Notes: a model not told the origin generated them from the sequence alone. 64,000 nt of DNA from Campanula takesimana (GCA_026119855.1 JAOWBW010001909.1:62001-126000); one strand, 5' to 3'. Shown: positions 45,587 through 57,892, counted from the stretch's first letter. Program-made: numbers and translations.

Positions 45587-47133
45587 TGTTGGTGTTGGTA
45601 CCCTAGGCACGTTTAATAAACGTTGTAATTGTTATCATTTATTTCATATTAATAAAGAGATGTTTTGATTATTATTGTTGTTCATGTTTACTTATAATAA
45701 TCTCCGTCCCTATACTTGTTTGGTATTAGTATAAAGGCTAAATGATCATGGGATGATCATGTTAGATTTATGGGTACTTGTTAAGTACTGGACATGACCC
45801 TCTTTATGAGATCTATATCATGGTCAATGTCATATATATATATATATATATCTCATATTAGTTATGTCATTTGAATTCCTTAGACATGTAGTTATTATAG
45901 TCTTCCACTTGATGAACATTATGTTTGACATATTCAAACGCTACCTTTAACCGGGTAGTTATAAAGGGTATGATTGGTATAATCGGATTCATATAGGAAA
46001 GAATAATAAGCTATGATGGATTTGTCCCTCTTCGAAGAGGTGTCAAGCTTGGGCCTCTCGTAGGAATTATGTTGATGAAAATGTTCGGCTGGACTCAAAT
46101 GAATTGATTGGATCAATGTCATTTGGATTATCAACATATTCGGAATCGAGAAAGTATTGAACAAAACAAGTTGACTGTTTGACCATGACTTGTGTTCAAT
46201 GACATCGTGGACAAAAGGATTGTGACATGTTCTAAATGGAATGCGAACTGTATCTAGTTTATACTATTTGGGTAGGTATGACGGTTTGCTAGAACCTAAT
46301 CATATCTTATGGGATCATGTTTGAACCCATTGCCAACATAGTGTAATCCTAGAGGGTCACACACGATCAGAACGAATCCTTAAATGACTAAATTGGAATT
46401 TGGCAGATTTTGGTTTGCACGGCCGCGCAGATTAAAGGACTCGGTCGAGCAGCTCGGCCGAGCACTTTAAAAGGAACGGCCGAGCAGTTCATTGTTGAAT
46501 TCTATAACCGGTGTGCACGGGCGCGCATATTGAAGGACTCGGCCGAGCAACTCGGTCGAGCACTTTAAAAGGAGCGGCCGAGCAACCGCTGGAAGGCTGA
46601 TTTGGAAAGTTTCGAACTATGACGGGATTTAGACTCAAAGACCTTAAGGGTTAAGGACTTGTGATTATAAATAGATGTTTAAACACCCCAAATCAGACCT
46701 AGTGATTGTCTTATGTTTGTGAGTGCATCCAAGGGTTTGAGAGGGTTTATTTCTTGTTCTAAGATATCCCTATATTGAAGAACAAAAATATCATACACAT
46801 AATAATTCCATATAGTCAATACAATTGTGAAAGTGTGTTTCATAATTTTCGTCTAGCAACCAAGATCAAGTGCTCTTGATATTCGTCAAGGTGTGGATAC
46901 CGCTAGAGAGGTGAAGCTTATCATCTTCGAAGTTCGGTTTCTTACTTGCTCGTGATCAAGCTTCGAATTCTCCACCAAGATCAAAGACTAAATTCAAAGG
47001 CATCAAGGGTTAGTATTCTAGTATTCATATTGTATGTATTTGATACAATCATATGAACGGATCTATGGCTTTGGGTTTCATGAAAATTTTAAATGCTTAT
47101 TTTCGGCTGCGCATGTTACTACAAAACCCAACA
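45587..47133 (+). repeat. 5' LTR of H
   Basis: 1547 bp, TGTTGGTGTTGG to ACCCAACA. A TATAAATAG box is at 46666-46674. Upstream of it, 46420-46585 holds two copies of a GC-rich unit in which CTCGGCCGAG-type palindromes recur. A (TA)n microsatellite is at 45833-45851. The 3' LTR lacks part of the first GC-rich unit. Confidence 0.95.
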
Positions 47134-47134
47134 G

Positions 47135-47147
47135 TGGTATCAGAGCC
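47135..47147 (+). promoter_or_regulatory. Primer-binding site of H
   Basis: TGGTATCAGAGCC, complementary to the 3' end of plant initiator-Met tRNA, one base past the LTR. Confidence 0.93.
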
Positions 47148-48655
47148 CCGTTTATGTTGATTATTTCAATACTAGATCATGTTGTGTGTATATAAATTGT
47201 ATGTTTATGTGCCTAGCATGATATGAATATTGGATTATGATGTTTATGTGTTATATGATTTTATGTGGTTTATTGTTTTATAAACTTTAATCGCACTATT
47301 CAATCGCAATAAAAATTATGGTGGATTTAAAATTGTTTGGGTTATCAATTTTGATTGGATCAAAGTTTTGATAATCTAGGGATTCATAAATTGTTAATTC
47401 AAGGTTTTGATGATCATGGTGATTGGATCACCAAGAACACCAAATCCTAATTGAATCGGGAAAAACAATTTTGAGATAAATTTTAGAACTTTAAAAATCT
47501 GGGATTTTTCGGAGGAGGTCCGACCGGACCCAATGAAGAGACCCGACCAAACCTAGGGTTTCGGTTGGGGGGCTCTTGCTAGGGTTTGGGTGTGGATATC
47601 GGGGTTTAATTTTCCTATTTGTTTTAGTCTTGTGATTCTGAGATTGGTTCAAAGTTTGGATGGCTAATCTACGTTCATCGAGATTGTGTTTCCCAAATTT
47701 GATCGCAATCAAAGTTTCAAAGATAAAACGAAGTTAGAATTATGAAGAGTTCATAATTGCTAAAATTGAGAAACAAAGTTCTTGATTCGAAGATTGGAGA
47801 TCCATGTGGAATTGTGGATGCAATTGGCCTACGTTCATCGAGACCATCTATGGCTTAGTTTCGGCCACATGGACTACTTTCTTGGTTTCTTGAATTAGTG
47901 CGGAACTGTGGTTGCCTTATGGCTTAGTTTCGGCCGCACTTATTGTTGTCTTGATTTGGAGATGATAACCAAAGTTCAAAGAAGTCTCATCCTCGTAATT
48001 ATAAAGAAACTAATGACACATAAATATTATGCTTAAATTAATGACTATTAATTTAGTGGCTAAACTTGATGTGTAACATGTTTATATTATGTGCTCATAA
48101 ATATGTTATATGCTATATGTAATAAACCTTCAAATAAGGTTTTAAGTTCATTTTGCAATGCCATGATTAAAACACTTGTTAGTATATGAGTAATTTTAAT
48201 GTGGATTCGCCTCCGCGAGGTACATTGACTTTATTTTTGTATGCGCAAGATAGATAATGTGGGCACGCCCACGTGAGGCACATTAACTATGCGTTTAAAA
48301 TGGGTGAACTTAATTAGGTGTCAAAAGAGTTTTGGACCTAGGCAAAGATGAGATTAAACATGCTTTTTGAAATTGGATTTCTTAAAGAATCTCAGAAAAG
48401 AATCTAAGAGTCATATGGGATATGATTGACATGATCGTCTACCTAATTAATTTAATTTTGTGTAATCCGCTCCGCGGACTTGAAATTAAATTAAAGTTGG
48501 ATCTTGGCCCATTTAAATTATATTATACATTGGATGTATAAGAAGGTTGTATAATTTAGTGGGAGTATTTTTTTTTTTGGAAAAATACATTGTTTATTTC
48601 TTTTAATGAAATTGGTACTTATTAAATTTTGAATTTTTTTGCATAATTGTAGATA
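47148..48655 (+). other. H leader between primer site and gag
   Basis: 1.5 kb without a gene, AT-rich. A 'ttatggcttagtttcggcc' block occurs at 47848 and 47916, and a 'gtggattcgcctccgcgagg' type word near 48200 recurs in variant form at 48257 and 48466. The minus-strand ORF at 47491-47712 has no support. Confidence 0.6.
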
Positions 48656-49550
48656 ATGACTACTAACACTCAATCAATTTCGTTGCGATCAATCCTTGAG
48701 AAGGATAAGCTCTAAGAGAATGGTATGAACTTTATGGATTGGATCCGTAGCCTAAGAATAGTTCTTAGGCAAGAAGATAAGTTGTACATTCTCGATGGGC
48801 CTCTTCCCGTTGAACCAGAAGCCACTGCCCCTAGGGCAGAAAGAGACAGTTACAAGAAACATCGTAATGATTCTAGAGATGTAAGTTGTCTCATGCTTGC
48901 TACTATGTGCTCAAAACACCAATAAAGTTTGGAACATTTGGAAGCCTATGAGATAGGCATGGAGTTAAGAGCTATGTTTCAAGAACAAGCTAGGCAAGAG
49001 AGGTACAAGACCATTGTTGCATTCACTTCTTGCAAAATGAGTGAAGGGCAACAAGTGAGTCCTCACATGCATAAAATGAAAGGCAATGTAGAGCATCTTG
49101 AGAAACTTGGCTATCCAATCCCATTAGAGCTAGCCACGGATCTCATTCTTAATTCATTGCCTAAATGTTATAATCAATTTTGTGATGAATTATAACATGC
49201 ATGGAATGGATAAGAATCTCTCCGAGTTGCATGGTATGCTTAAAACTGCGGAGATGAAGGTTGTGGAGAAAGGTTCTCCTGTGCTCATGGTTCAAGATGG
49301 GAAGAAGGCTAGTGCCAAAGGAAAGGGTAAGAAAGTTGTCAAACCCAAGATAAGCAAGGCAAAGGTTGCCAAGGCTCCAGAGGCAAAACCCGATTCACAA
49401 AAGGATGCAATCTGTTTCCATTGTCAAGAAATTGGTCATTGGAAATGTAATTGCAAGGCTTTTAAGGAAGAGCAAAAAGAAGAAGAAAAGCAGTGGGACT
49501 GCGTCGACTTCAGGTATCTATATGATAGATATTCTCCTTTCTACCACTGA
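48656..49550 (+). pseudogene. gag of H
   Basis: Starts MTTNTQSISLRSILEKDKL at 48656. In-frame stops are TAA at 48713-48715 and TAA at 48923-48925, and the frame shifts near 49180. The readable series is MNFMDWIRSLRIVLRQEDKL, then LATMCSKHQ, EHLEAYEIGMELRAMF, LPKCYNQFCDE, MNYNMHGMDKNLSELHGML, a Lys-rich stretch and a zinc knuckle CFHCQEIGHWKCNC. This is a typical copia capsid-nucleocapsid order. Confidence 0.9.
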
Positions 49551-50121
49551 TTCTTGGGTATTGGATACCGGATGTGGTTTTCACATTTGTTTAAATGTGC
49601 AGGGACTAAAAAATATGAGATTGCTTAAAGAGGGTGAAGTGGACCTACGAGTGGGGAATGGAGCAAGAGTTGCTGCATTAGCCGTAGGAACTTATGAAGT
49701 CACTTTACCTTCCGGTTTAATACTTGTTTTGAACACTTGCTATTATGTACCGGATTTAAGTAGAAATATTATTTCAATTTCTTGTTTGGATAATGAAGGT
49801 TTTAAGTTTCTTATTGAAAATAAGAGATTTTCTATTTATTTAAATGATGTGCTTTATGGTATTGCTAATTCATTTAATGGCCTTTATGTCTTGGATGTCA
49901 AGAATGAAAATAATGACAATGTCTATCATGTAAATAAGAAATCTAAACCTAATGATGTTAATCATACTTATTTGTGGCATTGCCGTCTTGGTCATATTAA
50001 TGAGAAGCGTATCTCAAAACTCCATGGGGACGGACTTTTGGGTTCATGTGATCTTGAGTCATATGATACTTGTGAGTCGTGTCTTCTTGGAAAAATGAAT
50101 AAGAAACCTTTACCAAGCTAG
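49490..50121 (+). pseudogene. Protease and pre-integrase of H
   Basis: After a frameshift near 49490 the frame reads GTASTSGIYMIDI, SWVLDTGCGFHIC (protease active site DTG), NIISISCLDNEGF and the pre-integrase HCRLGHINEKRISKLH with CESCLLGKMNKKP. It ends at TAG 50119-50121; a one-base shift near 50108 restores the integrase frame. Confidence 0.9.
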
Positions 50122-52535
50122 GTGAAAGGGAAAGCGACTTATTGGGGTTGATACATTTCGATGTATGCGGACCACTAAGTAGCAATGCTAGGGGAGGGTT
50201 TCAATACTTCATAACCTTCACTGATGATTATAGTAGATTTTGATATGTTTACCTAATGAAACATAAAAGTGAAGCATTTGAGATATTCAGAATATTTCAA
50301 AAAGAAGTAGAAAAACAACTTGGCAAAAGTATTAAGGCACTTCGATCGGATTGAGGTGGAGAATACTTAAGTCATGAATTTGATGATCATCTAAAGAATT
50401 GTGGAATAGTTTCACAATTGACTCCACCGGGAACACCACAAAGGGATGGTGTGTCCGAGAGGAGGAATCGGACTTTGTTGGACATGGTTCGATCAATGAT
50501 GAGTCAAGTTGATCTTCCTTTATCCTTTTAGGGTTATGCTCAAGAAAGCGCTGCTTTCACACTAAATTGTGTTCCAACTAAATCAGTTCAAAAGACTCCA
50601 TATGAAATGTGGAGCAGAAAGAAAACTTGTTTGTCTTTCATGAGGATTTGGGGATGTGAAGCTTTTGTCAAAAGACTTGTCTCCGACAAGCTAGCACACA
50701 AATCTGATAAATGTATTTTTGTGGGATATCCTAAGGAAACTAGAGGAAACTACTTTTACAACTGAGAGGACAACAAGGTGTTTGTTGCCCGTACTGGTGT
50801 CTTTCTGAAACAGTTTCTCTCCAAAGAAACCAGTGGGAGTAAAATAAATTTTGAAGAAATTCGAGACCCCGAAAATGACATTGAACCAATAGTGGGACAA
50901 GAACAAGAACCACAAGGAATTGTGGAACCTGTTCAAAATACACAAGTAACTCGCAGATCTGGTAGGTTACGGTCCGAGCCCGAGAGATATGGTTTTCTCG
51001 TAACGGATAGTAATGAGGTGGAAATCATTGATAATGATGAACCGACCACTTATCAAGAGGCGATGTCTTCTCCTAATTCGAAGAAGTGGCTTGAAGCCAT
51101 GGAATCCGAATTACAATCCATGCAAGACAATCAAGTTTGGAACTTGATTGATGCGCCCGAAGGTGTAAAAACCATAGGATGCAAATGGGTCTTCAAGAAG
51201 AAAACTGACATGGATGGGAAGGTACATACTTACAAAGCTAGACTTGTAGCGAAAGGTTATAGGCAAGTTCATGGTATTGACTATGATGAAACCTTTTCAC
51301 CCGTAGCAATGATCAAGTCTATAAGAATTTTGCTTGCCATTGCCGCATATCATGACTATGAAATATGGCAAATGGATGTCAAAACCGCTTTCCTAAATGG
51401 AAAACTATAAGAGGATGTGTATATAACACAACCAGAAGGTTTTGAACAAAATTCTAAGGTATGCAAATTGCAAAGATCCATCTATGGATTGAAGCAAGCT
51501 TCTAGGAGTTGAAATCTCCGTTTTGATGAATCGGTCAAAGAGTTTGTCTTCATCAAGAATGAAGATGAACCTTGTGTTTACAAGAAGATTAGTGGGAGCA
51601 TAGTGCTATTCCTTATTTTATATGTGGATGACATATTGCTCATTGGAAACGACATTCCTACACTTCAGTCTGTAAATACTTGGTTAGGAAAATGATTTGC
51701 AATGAAAGATATGGGTGAAGCCGCATATGTACTTGGCATTAAGATCTACAGAGATAGATCTAGAAAGCTAATTGGTTTAAGCCAAAGTACATACATTGAC
51801 AAGGTCATTAGAAGATTCCGCATGGAAAATTCTAAGAGAGGAACCTTGCCAGTGTTACATGGAGTTTCTCTATGCAAGACTCAATGTCCTAAGACAAAAC
51901 ATGAGCGTGAGAAAATGAATAATGTTCCATATGCTTCGGTAATTGGGTCCATCATGTATGCCATGATTTGTACTAGGCCGGATGTATCTTATGCTTTGAG
52001 CATGACGAGTAGATATCAATCTGACCCCGATAAAAATCACTGGATGGCTGTAAAAGCGATTCTTAAGTACTTGAGAAGGACTAAAGATTCGTTTTTGGTC
52101 TATGGAGGAATGAAAGATGATCTCGTTGTAAGTGCTTACACGGATGCAAGCTTCCAAACCGACAAAGATGATAGTCGATCGCAATCGGGTATTGTGTTCA
52201 TGTTAAATGGTGGAGCTATAAGCTGGAAGAGTTCCAAGCAAAGTACAGTCGCTGATTCTATAACGGAAGCTGAGTATATTGCTGCATCGGATGCTGCAAA
52301 GGAAGCTGTTTGGATTAAGAAGTTTATTACTGAACTTGAAGTGGTTCCTAGCATTGCTAATCCAATAGACCTTTATTGTGATAATAATGGTGCTATTGCT
52401 CAAGCAAAGGAACCAAGGGTACATCAGAAATCCAAACACATACTTAGGCGTTTTCATATCATTCGAGAAATCATTGATAGGGGAGACGTGAACATATGCA
52501 GAGTACCTACTAATGACAATGTCGCGGACCGCTAA
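50109..52535 (+). pseudogene. Integrase, RT and RNase H of H
   Basis: One frame with stops at 50241, 50352, 50529, 50763, 51408, 51510 and 51693. The integrase shows LLGLIHFDVCGP (first Asp), ALRSD then stop then GGEYLS (second Asp region), GTPQRDGVSERRNRTL (catalytic Glu). The RT shows WVFKKKTDMDGKV, YKARLVAKGYRQVHGIDYDE, MDVKTAFLNGKL and LYVDDILLIGND. The RNase H shows ICTRPDVSYALSM, YTDASFQTDKDDSRSQSG, ITEAEYIAASDAAKE and DLYCDNNGAIAQ, ending with NVADR. The stop at 50352 lies where Arg (CGA) is expected, and those at 50529 and 51510 where Trp is expected; these three fit C-to-T or G-to-A changes. Confidence 0.93.
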
Positions 52536-52613
52536 CAAAGGGACTTCCACAAGCTAAACATGATGGTCATGTTAGGTCCATGGGTATTAGATACATGGGA
52601 GATTGGGCCTATG

Positions 52614-52626
52614 GCAAGTGGGAGAT
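52614..52626 (+). promoter_or_regulatory. Polypurine tract of H
   Basis: GCAAGTGGGAGAT touches the 3' LTR start TGTTGG. Confidence 0.85.
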
Positions 52627-54110
52627 TGTTGGTGTTGGTGCCCTAGGCACGTTTAATAAACATTGTAATTGTTACCATTTATTTCATATTAATAAAGAGA
52701 TGTTTTGATTATTATTGTTGTTCATGTTTACTTATAATAATCTCCGTCCCTAGTACTTGTTTGGTATTAGTATAAAGGGTAAATGATCATGGGATGATCA
52801 TGTTAGATTTATGGGTATTTGTTAAGTACTGGACATGACCCGCTTTATGAGATCTATATCATGGTCAATGTCATATATATATCTCATATTAGTTATGTCA
52901 TTTGAATCCTTAGACATGTAGTTATTATAGTCTTCCACTTGATGAACATTATGTTTGATATATTCAAACGCTACCTTTAACCGGGTAGTTATAAAGGGTA
53001 TGATTAGCATAATCGGATTCATGTAGGGAAGAATAATAAGCTATGATGGATTTGTCCCTCTTCGGAGAGGTGTCAAGCTTGGGCCTCTCATAGGAATGAT
53101 GTTGATGAAAATGTTCGGCCGGACTCAAATGAATTGATTGGATCAATGTCATTTGGATTATCAACATATTCGATCGAGAAAGTATTGAACAAAACAAGTT
53201 GACTGTTTGACCATGACTTGTGTTCAATGACATCGTGGACAAAAGGATTGTGACATGTTCTAAATGGAATGTGAACTTGTATCTAGTTATACTATTTAGG
53301 TAGGTATGACGATTTGCTAGAACCTAATCATATCTTATGGGATCATGTTTGAACCCATTGCCAACATAGTGTAATCCTAGAGGGTCACACACGATCAGAA
53401 CAAATCCTTAAAGGACTCGGCCGAGCAGCTCGGCCGAGCACTTTAAAAGGAGTGGCCGAGCAGTGTATTGTCGAATGCTATAACCGATGTGCACGGGCGC
53501 ATATATTAAAGGACTCGGCCGAGCAGCTCGGCTGAGCACTTTAAAAGGAGCAGCCGAGTAACTGCTAGAAGGCTGATTTGGAAAGTTTCGAACTATGACG
53601 GATTTAGACTCAAAGACCTTAAGGGTTAAGGACTTGTGCGTATAAATAGATGTTCAAACACCCCAAATCAGACCTAGTGATTGTCTTATGTTTGTGAGTG
53701 CCTCCAAGGGTTTAAGAGGGTTTATTTCTTGTTCTAAGATATCCCTAGATTGAAGAACAAAAATATCATACACATAATAATTCCATATAGTCAATACAAT
53801 TGTGAAAGTGTGTTTCATAATTTTGGTCTAGCAACCAAGATCAAGTGCTCTTGATATTCGTTCAAGGTGTGGATACCGCTAAAGGGTGAAGCTTATCATC
53901 TTCGAAGTTCGTGTTCTTACTTGCTCGTGATCAAGCTTCGAATTCTCCACCAAGATCAAAGACTAAATTCAAAGGCATCAAGGGTTAGTATTCTAGTATT
54001 CATATTGTATGTATTTGATATATAATCATTTGAACGGATCTATGGCTTTGGGTTTCATGAAAATTTTAAATGCTTATTTTCCGCTGCGCATATTACTACG
54101 AAACCCAACA
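52627..54110 (+). repeat. 3' LTR of H
   Basis: 1484 bp. TATAAATAG is at 53641-53649. The GC-rich part is at 53405-53570. It is homologous to the 5' LTR throughout; the main difference is a deletion of about 54 bp near 53407 between repeated 'ttaaaggactcgg' words. Confidence 0.95.
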
Positions 54111-54917
54111 CATTATTCAACAATGAAGGTTGGTGAGCTTCAAGAGAAAATTCCCAAGTGTTCAAGTTTGCTTTGAAGATTGTTACCCAGATATTCAAAC
54201 CTTCAACCATCTCCTTAGCAAACTCAGAATTCCTTCATCAAGCTTCAAGCCTTTAAACCATTCATTCTCAGCCTTTACACCGAAAGTTATTTATTTGCTT
54301 AACCATCATTTAGATACTTAGAGCATTTGTTTTCTTTCCACACACACACCTGATTTATATGATCATATAGATTATATACTTCGAAAACACCGGTTATTAT
54401 TTTCATAGCATAGGTTAGACTTATTGTTTAGAGTTTAGATTCATCTTGTAAAACCTTCTCTAAATTAATAAAAGTCTCATAGCTATTAAAAAATCCTAGA
54501 CTAACCATCTAGGTAGAGGACGTAGTTCATTCAAGAACGAACCTCTTCAAATTGTGTGTTTGATCTTTACTTTTCCGTCTTGTTATTTACTTTTCTGTTT
54601 GTGGTCTATAACTTGAATCCATATACGAAATTACTTGAAAAGTGAATTGTGTCTTTCTTTGATCTTCAAGTTGATCTATCGGTTGCATCATAGTGTTTTC
54701 AACCCGAGTCAAACCGCCTAACTCTTTAACTATCAGTTTGGCCAAAACCGCTAAAACTCCGCTATGCATTTTATCAGTTCGGTTTAAGTGCTTTAAACCG
54801 CAGTTAATCAAACTGATAAGTACTCGGTTGATTTTCAATGGTATTTTCGAAAAGTTTTTAAACCGCTATTCACCCCCTCTAGCGGTTCTATACCCTTGTT
54901 GCCCTCTGGGACCAACA

Positions 54918-55916
54918 TCATGAAACAGGCGATTAAAACTCAATTCCTTTTATCTCAATCAATTTACGAATCCGCCGCCCCAAAACCACCATCTCCGGCC
55001 TCCCTCAACCTCCCAAGTCAAACTGCAATTCTCGTTTTCCCCACTTGAATTTGACTTTTTTTTAAGTGAGGTTTTGATTTAACTATAATCGGGCTCAGAA
55101 ATTCGGGTTGAAAATGGAGTTGAGGAGTAAGATGAGCACCGTAAAATTTTCTGGAGAAAATTGTATTTGGGTGAACTGGGCGAAATCAAAGAAAATTTTC
55201 TGGAGTAGCAGCCAAAGTATTGGCCTCAATGGAAGAAATCATTCTACAAACATGGCGGATTTGGCGGAGAAAGATGAGGGCATGAGGCCTGTGAGCTATT
55301 AACGGAATGAGATTGGAAGCTAGAGAAAGAGATAACCGGTCGCGGCAGAGAAGGTGTGAGCTTGACGACGCCGATAATGGAGGCACCGACATGACTGGCC
55401 GCCTGAGTTTTGTTGGCATCGGGTGAGAGAGTGTTGGGGGTGGGGTTGATATAAAACAAATTTTGATGGTTTTAACCTACCTTTCACTTTAGAACTCTAC
55501 ATATTTAACCCCAACATTTTAATGTGTCATGATTTTCCTATTTTACCCTTATAATATTAATCATGTGCCATGCACTTGACAACTTAACGGTAAAAAATGG
55601 ATGGAGTTAGTGTTAGTGACCGCCAGTGCACAAAATGACCATTTGAGGTACTATACTTGCAATAAAAATGATATTAGGTACCAAACCTGCACAAAATGAC
55701 CAATTGAAGTACTTTTTTTGCATTTTTTCCTATGTAATATTACAATTTTCTTATGATGAAAATTTCTTGGAAACAAGATAATTACTTGATAAATATTAAT
55801 GCAAATAGGATTTCAGTTCATATTCATAATAAAGGGAAAAAAGTAACATCAATAATCTATATTTAAAAAAAACAAAAAACCAAAAACATAACTTCAAAAT
55901 ATTTAAACTACAAGCT
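54918..55916. other. Unassigned DNA between J and K
   Basis: No gene is supported. 54960-55440 is of mixed composition with several short overlapping ORFs on both strands and no recognised motif. About 55440-55720 holds repeated 'gcacaaaatgacca.ttga.gtac' words (55626 and 55691) and may be the end of an unrecognised mobile element. 55720-55916 is AT-rich. This is the only stretch near the right end that could be original host DNA. Confidence 0.4.
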
Positions 55917-56384
55917 TCATCTAGCACGCTTGACGTTAACAAAACTCATATCTCCACCTAATGGACATTCAACTGTAATTTTGTTGCTGTTATAATAACA
56001 CCAAAGGATAATTTTACCCCCATCCCTAAGCTCAATCGATTGGAAATCATCATAATGTGACATTAGAACTGTGTGGAAAGCACCATTACGAGATCCCATT
56101 TATCTTACTAAAGTAACATCGGGATCTAGGAATTTCACATACGTATCAAATTGAAATTTCATGTCTTCATCAGTTGCAAAATCTTCCATGAGAAACATGA
56201 AAGACATAGGGCAACTGCCTACTGGTGGGGAACGTGACCATCCATTGAGATTAGTCCAGTAATTACTGCCATCAACAGGGATAGATCTGCTACTTAATTC
56301 ATCTGGAGCACAATAAACTTGAACATTATCAAACTGATTAGGACAACCACGCTCTATGTTTATCCTCACATTATTACACCTCCT
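55917..56384 (-). pseudogene. K: unknown ORF cut off by A2, one stop
   Basis: One minus-strand frame runs from the A2 LTR edge to a stop at 55917, with a TAA at 56100-56102. Readable parts are RINIERGCPNQFDNVQVYCA, SNYWTNLNGWSRSPPVGSCP, MEDFATDEDMKFQFDTYVKF and, after the stop, MGSRNGAFHTVLMSHYDDF and ITVECPLGGDMSFVNVKRAR. Several Cys, Trp and Tyr residues suggest a small beta-rich domain, but I do not recognise the family. It has no retroelement motif. The frame is open at 56384, so the 5' part probably lies beyond A2, outside the window. It is probably a remnant of a host gene. Confidence 0.5.
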
Positions 56385-57682
56385 TGTAGATACCGAGGGG
56401 AACCACGGCTTGGCTAGAGCGGTGAATTATCCTAGGATGTCTAACTTGTTTTAGATTGTTTAGAGTCGCCACCTATGTTTTTAAAGGAACATAAGAAAAA
56501 CCTAGAAATAGCCTAATTTATGTACAAAACCAGAGATTCGGGAGAGAAGGGTTCGGGGGTTAGGTGACGGAGTGGGAAGTACTTAAACACCCACTCCGCC
56601 CCGCTTATGTGGGTCTTGCTACTATTGGTGTTCTAATATTTACATGTCCTTCAATTAATTAAATAGAAATGCGCTAACAATTGTGATGAGAAGAAAAGGG
56701 GAAATAAAGGGGAAATAAAATAGAATTGTTTTATTTATTTAATGATAAAGATTACATGTAACAAGTAATGTTAAAGAATTACATTAAGAGATGAAGAGAA
56801 ATTAACATGGTGAATTAAAGTTAAGATTAAAATGTAGGGAGATAACCTTAACTAACTTCAATATGTGAAGTAGTCATGTTGGTCATGTCCCATTAATGGG
56901 GATTGCATACATCAAGAAGAAGAAAACAAAGGAAGAAAATGGAGTTGTACCTTGAGAAATAGGACTTGGAACCTTGACTTGAAAGTGTTGTTGTTTTAAT
57001 GAAATTGTTGTAGAACAATTTGTGTAGAGTCTTGTTACTAAGAACTCTTGTTGGGAGAATTTGTGTATAATGTAGTTGGTGAATCAAGGTTGGAGTCCCC
57101 AAAAAGAAGTCCTTTTCCAAGGTAGAAGATGATGGTTTTTATAGGTAAAAAGATAGGGAAATGATGGAGGGAAATTGGTCATCCATGTGAAATGGAATGA
57201 GCCAATCACAAATAAGATAAATGAATAAAAGAAAAATAAAGAAATAAAAGAAATCAAATAATAAAAGAAAGAAATATTAGTTTTTGGGAAAGGCTTAGAA
57301 TTTGGGATTGGGAGTTAATGAGAAAAAGGGGGGATGAATGTGGATGTAAAAAGATGGTTTTTGTGATCAAGAAAAGATGTTTGTAAATAAGAAAAGGGAG
57401 GGAAATAAGGTGCAATCCGTTACTGCCAAAGTGGGAAGCGCGCGGGTCCGGCTTTTGGGGCGGGACGCGCGCGCGGCTCACTGGCAGTGCCGAAAGCGCC
57501 CGCGGGTGAAAAATGACAGAATGACAGAATGACCGTAAAAGTTAACTCTGTTATGCAGTTTAGTCCAAAACTAACGGAATCAGTTAGGAACTTAACCGAA
57601 GTAACAGAAATCAACAAAAATAAGTTAAATAAAAATACTTTGTATGCAATCGGGGTGAGAGGTCCAAGGCGGGGTGTCTACA
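56385..57682 (-). repeat. 3' LTR of A2
   Basis: 1298 bp from TGTAGATACCG to GGTGTCTACA, homologous to the A1 LTR (3799-5066). A minus-strand TATAAAAA is at 57136-57143 and a GC-rich word pair at 57435-57510, upstream of it in the sense direction. The adjoining internal bases read CCGAGGGGCTC on minus, a short, weak purine tract. Confidence 0.88.
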
Positions 57683-57892
57683 GAGCCCCTCGGCGACGTG
57701 GATTGCGAAGCAAAACGCGTCGACGAAAGAAAGACAACCGCCGAGGACATCGACAAGAGAAAACAAAGACTTGATAAAGCAGGAATTTGAAATTACAAAG
57801 GATAGAAATGCGCTCCCTGTGTGAGCGACTTTTGCTGATGGAAGAGGTATGGTGATTTTAGTGGTTCACCATGGACCAAAATTGGTGCTCTG

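Larger units (their letters stand above)
45587..54110 (+). mobile_element. H: structurally complete Ty1-copia element
   Basis: 8.5 kb with two LTRs (45587-47133 and 52627-54110), a primer site, gag, protease, integrase, RT, RNase H and a polypurine tract, flanked by CATTA on both sides (45582-45586 and 54111-54115). The coding part has lost its frame many times, so it cannot make its own proteins. The LTRs are very alike but differ by an indel of about 54 bp and several substitutions. A solo LTR of the same family lies at 22016-23526. Confidence 0.95.
44908..54917 (+). repeat. J: 3' LTR of a SIRE-like element, split by H
   Basis: The LTR begins TGTTAGGATTC and ends GGGACCAACA. It consists of 44908-45586 and 54116-54917 (about 1.48 kb in all), with H inserted between. 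It has a TATAAATAG box at 45569-45577, and the word AACCGC is repeated in both halves (45080-45240; 54710-54895). The end ('cccctctagcggtt', 'cccttgttgcc') matches the end of the C LTR. The right flank is TCATG. Confidence 0.75.

Noticed and set aside
45934..46164. Minus-strand ORF shared by the three H-family LTRs (also 52964-53242 and, inverted, 22955-23366)
   Set aside because: It is antisense within an LTR and the frame is not kept between copies, so similarity reflects the LTR and not a protein.
47491..47712. Minus ORF in the H leader
   Set aside because: It is antisense to the element, with no motif.
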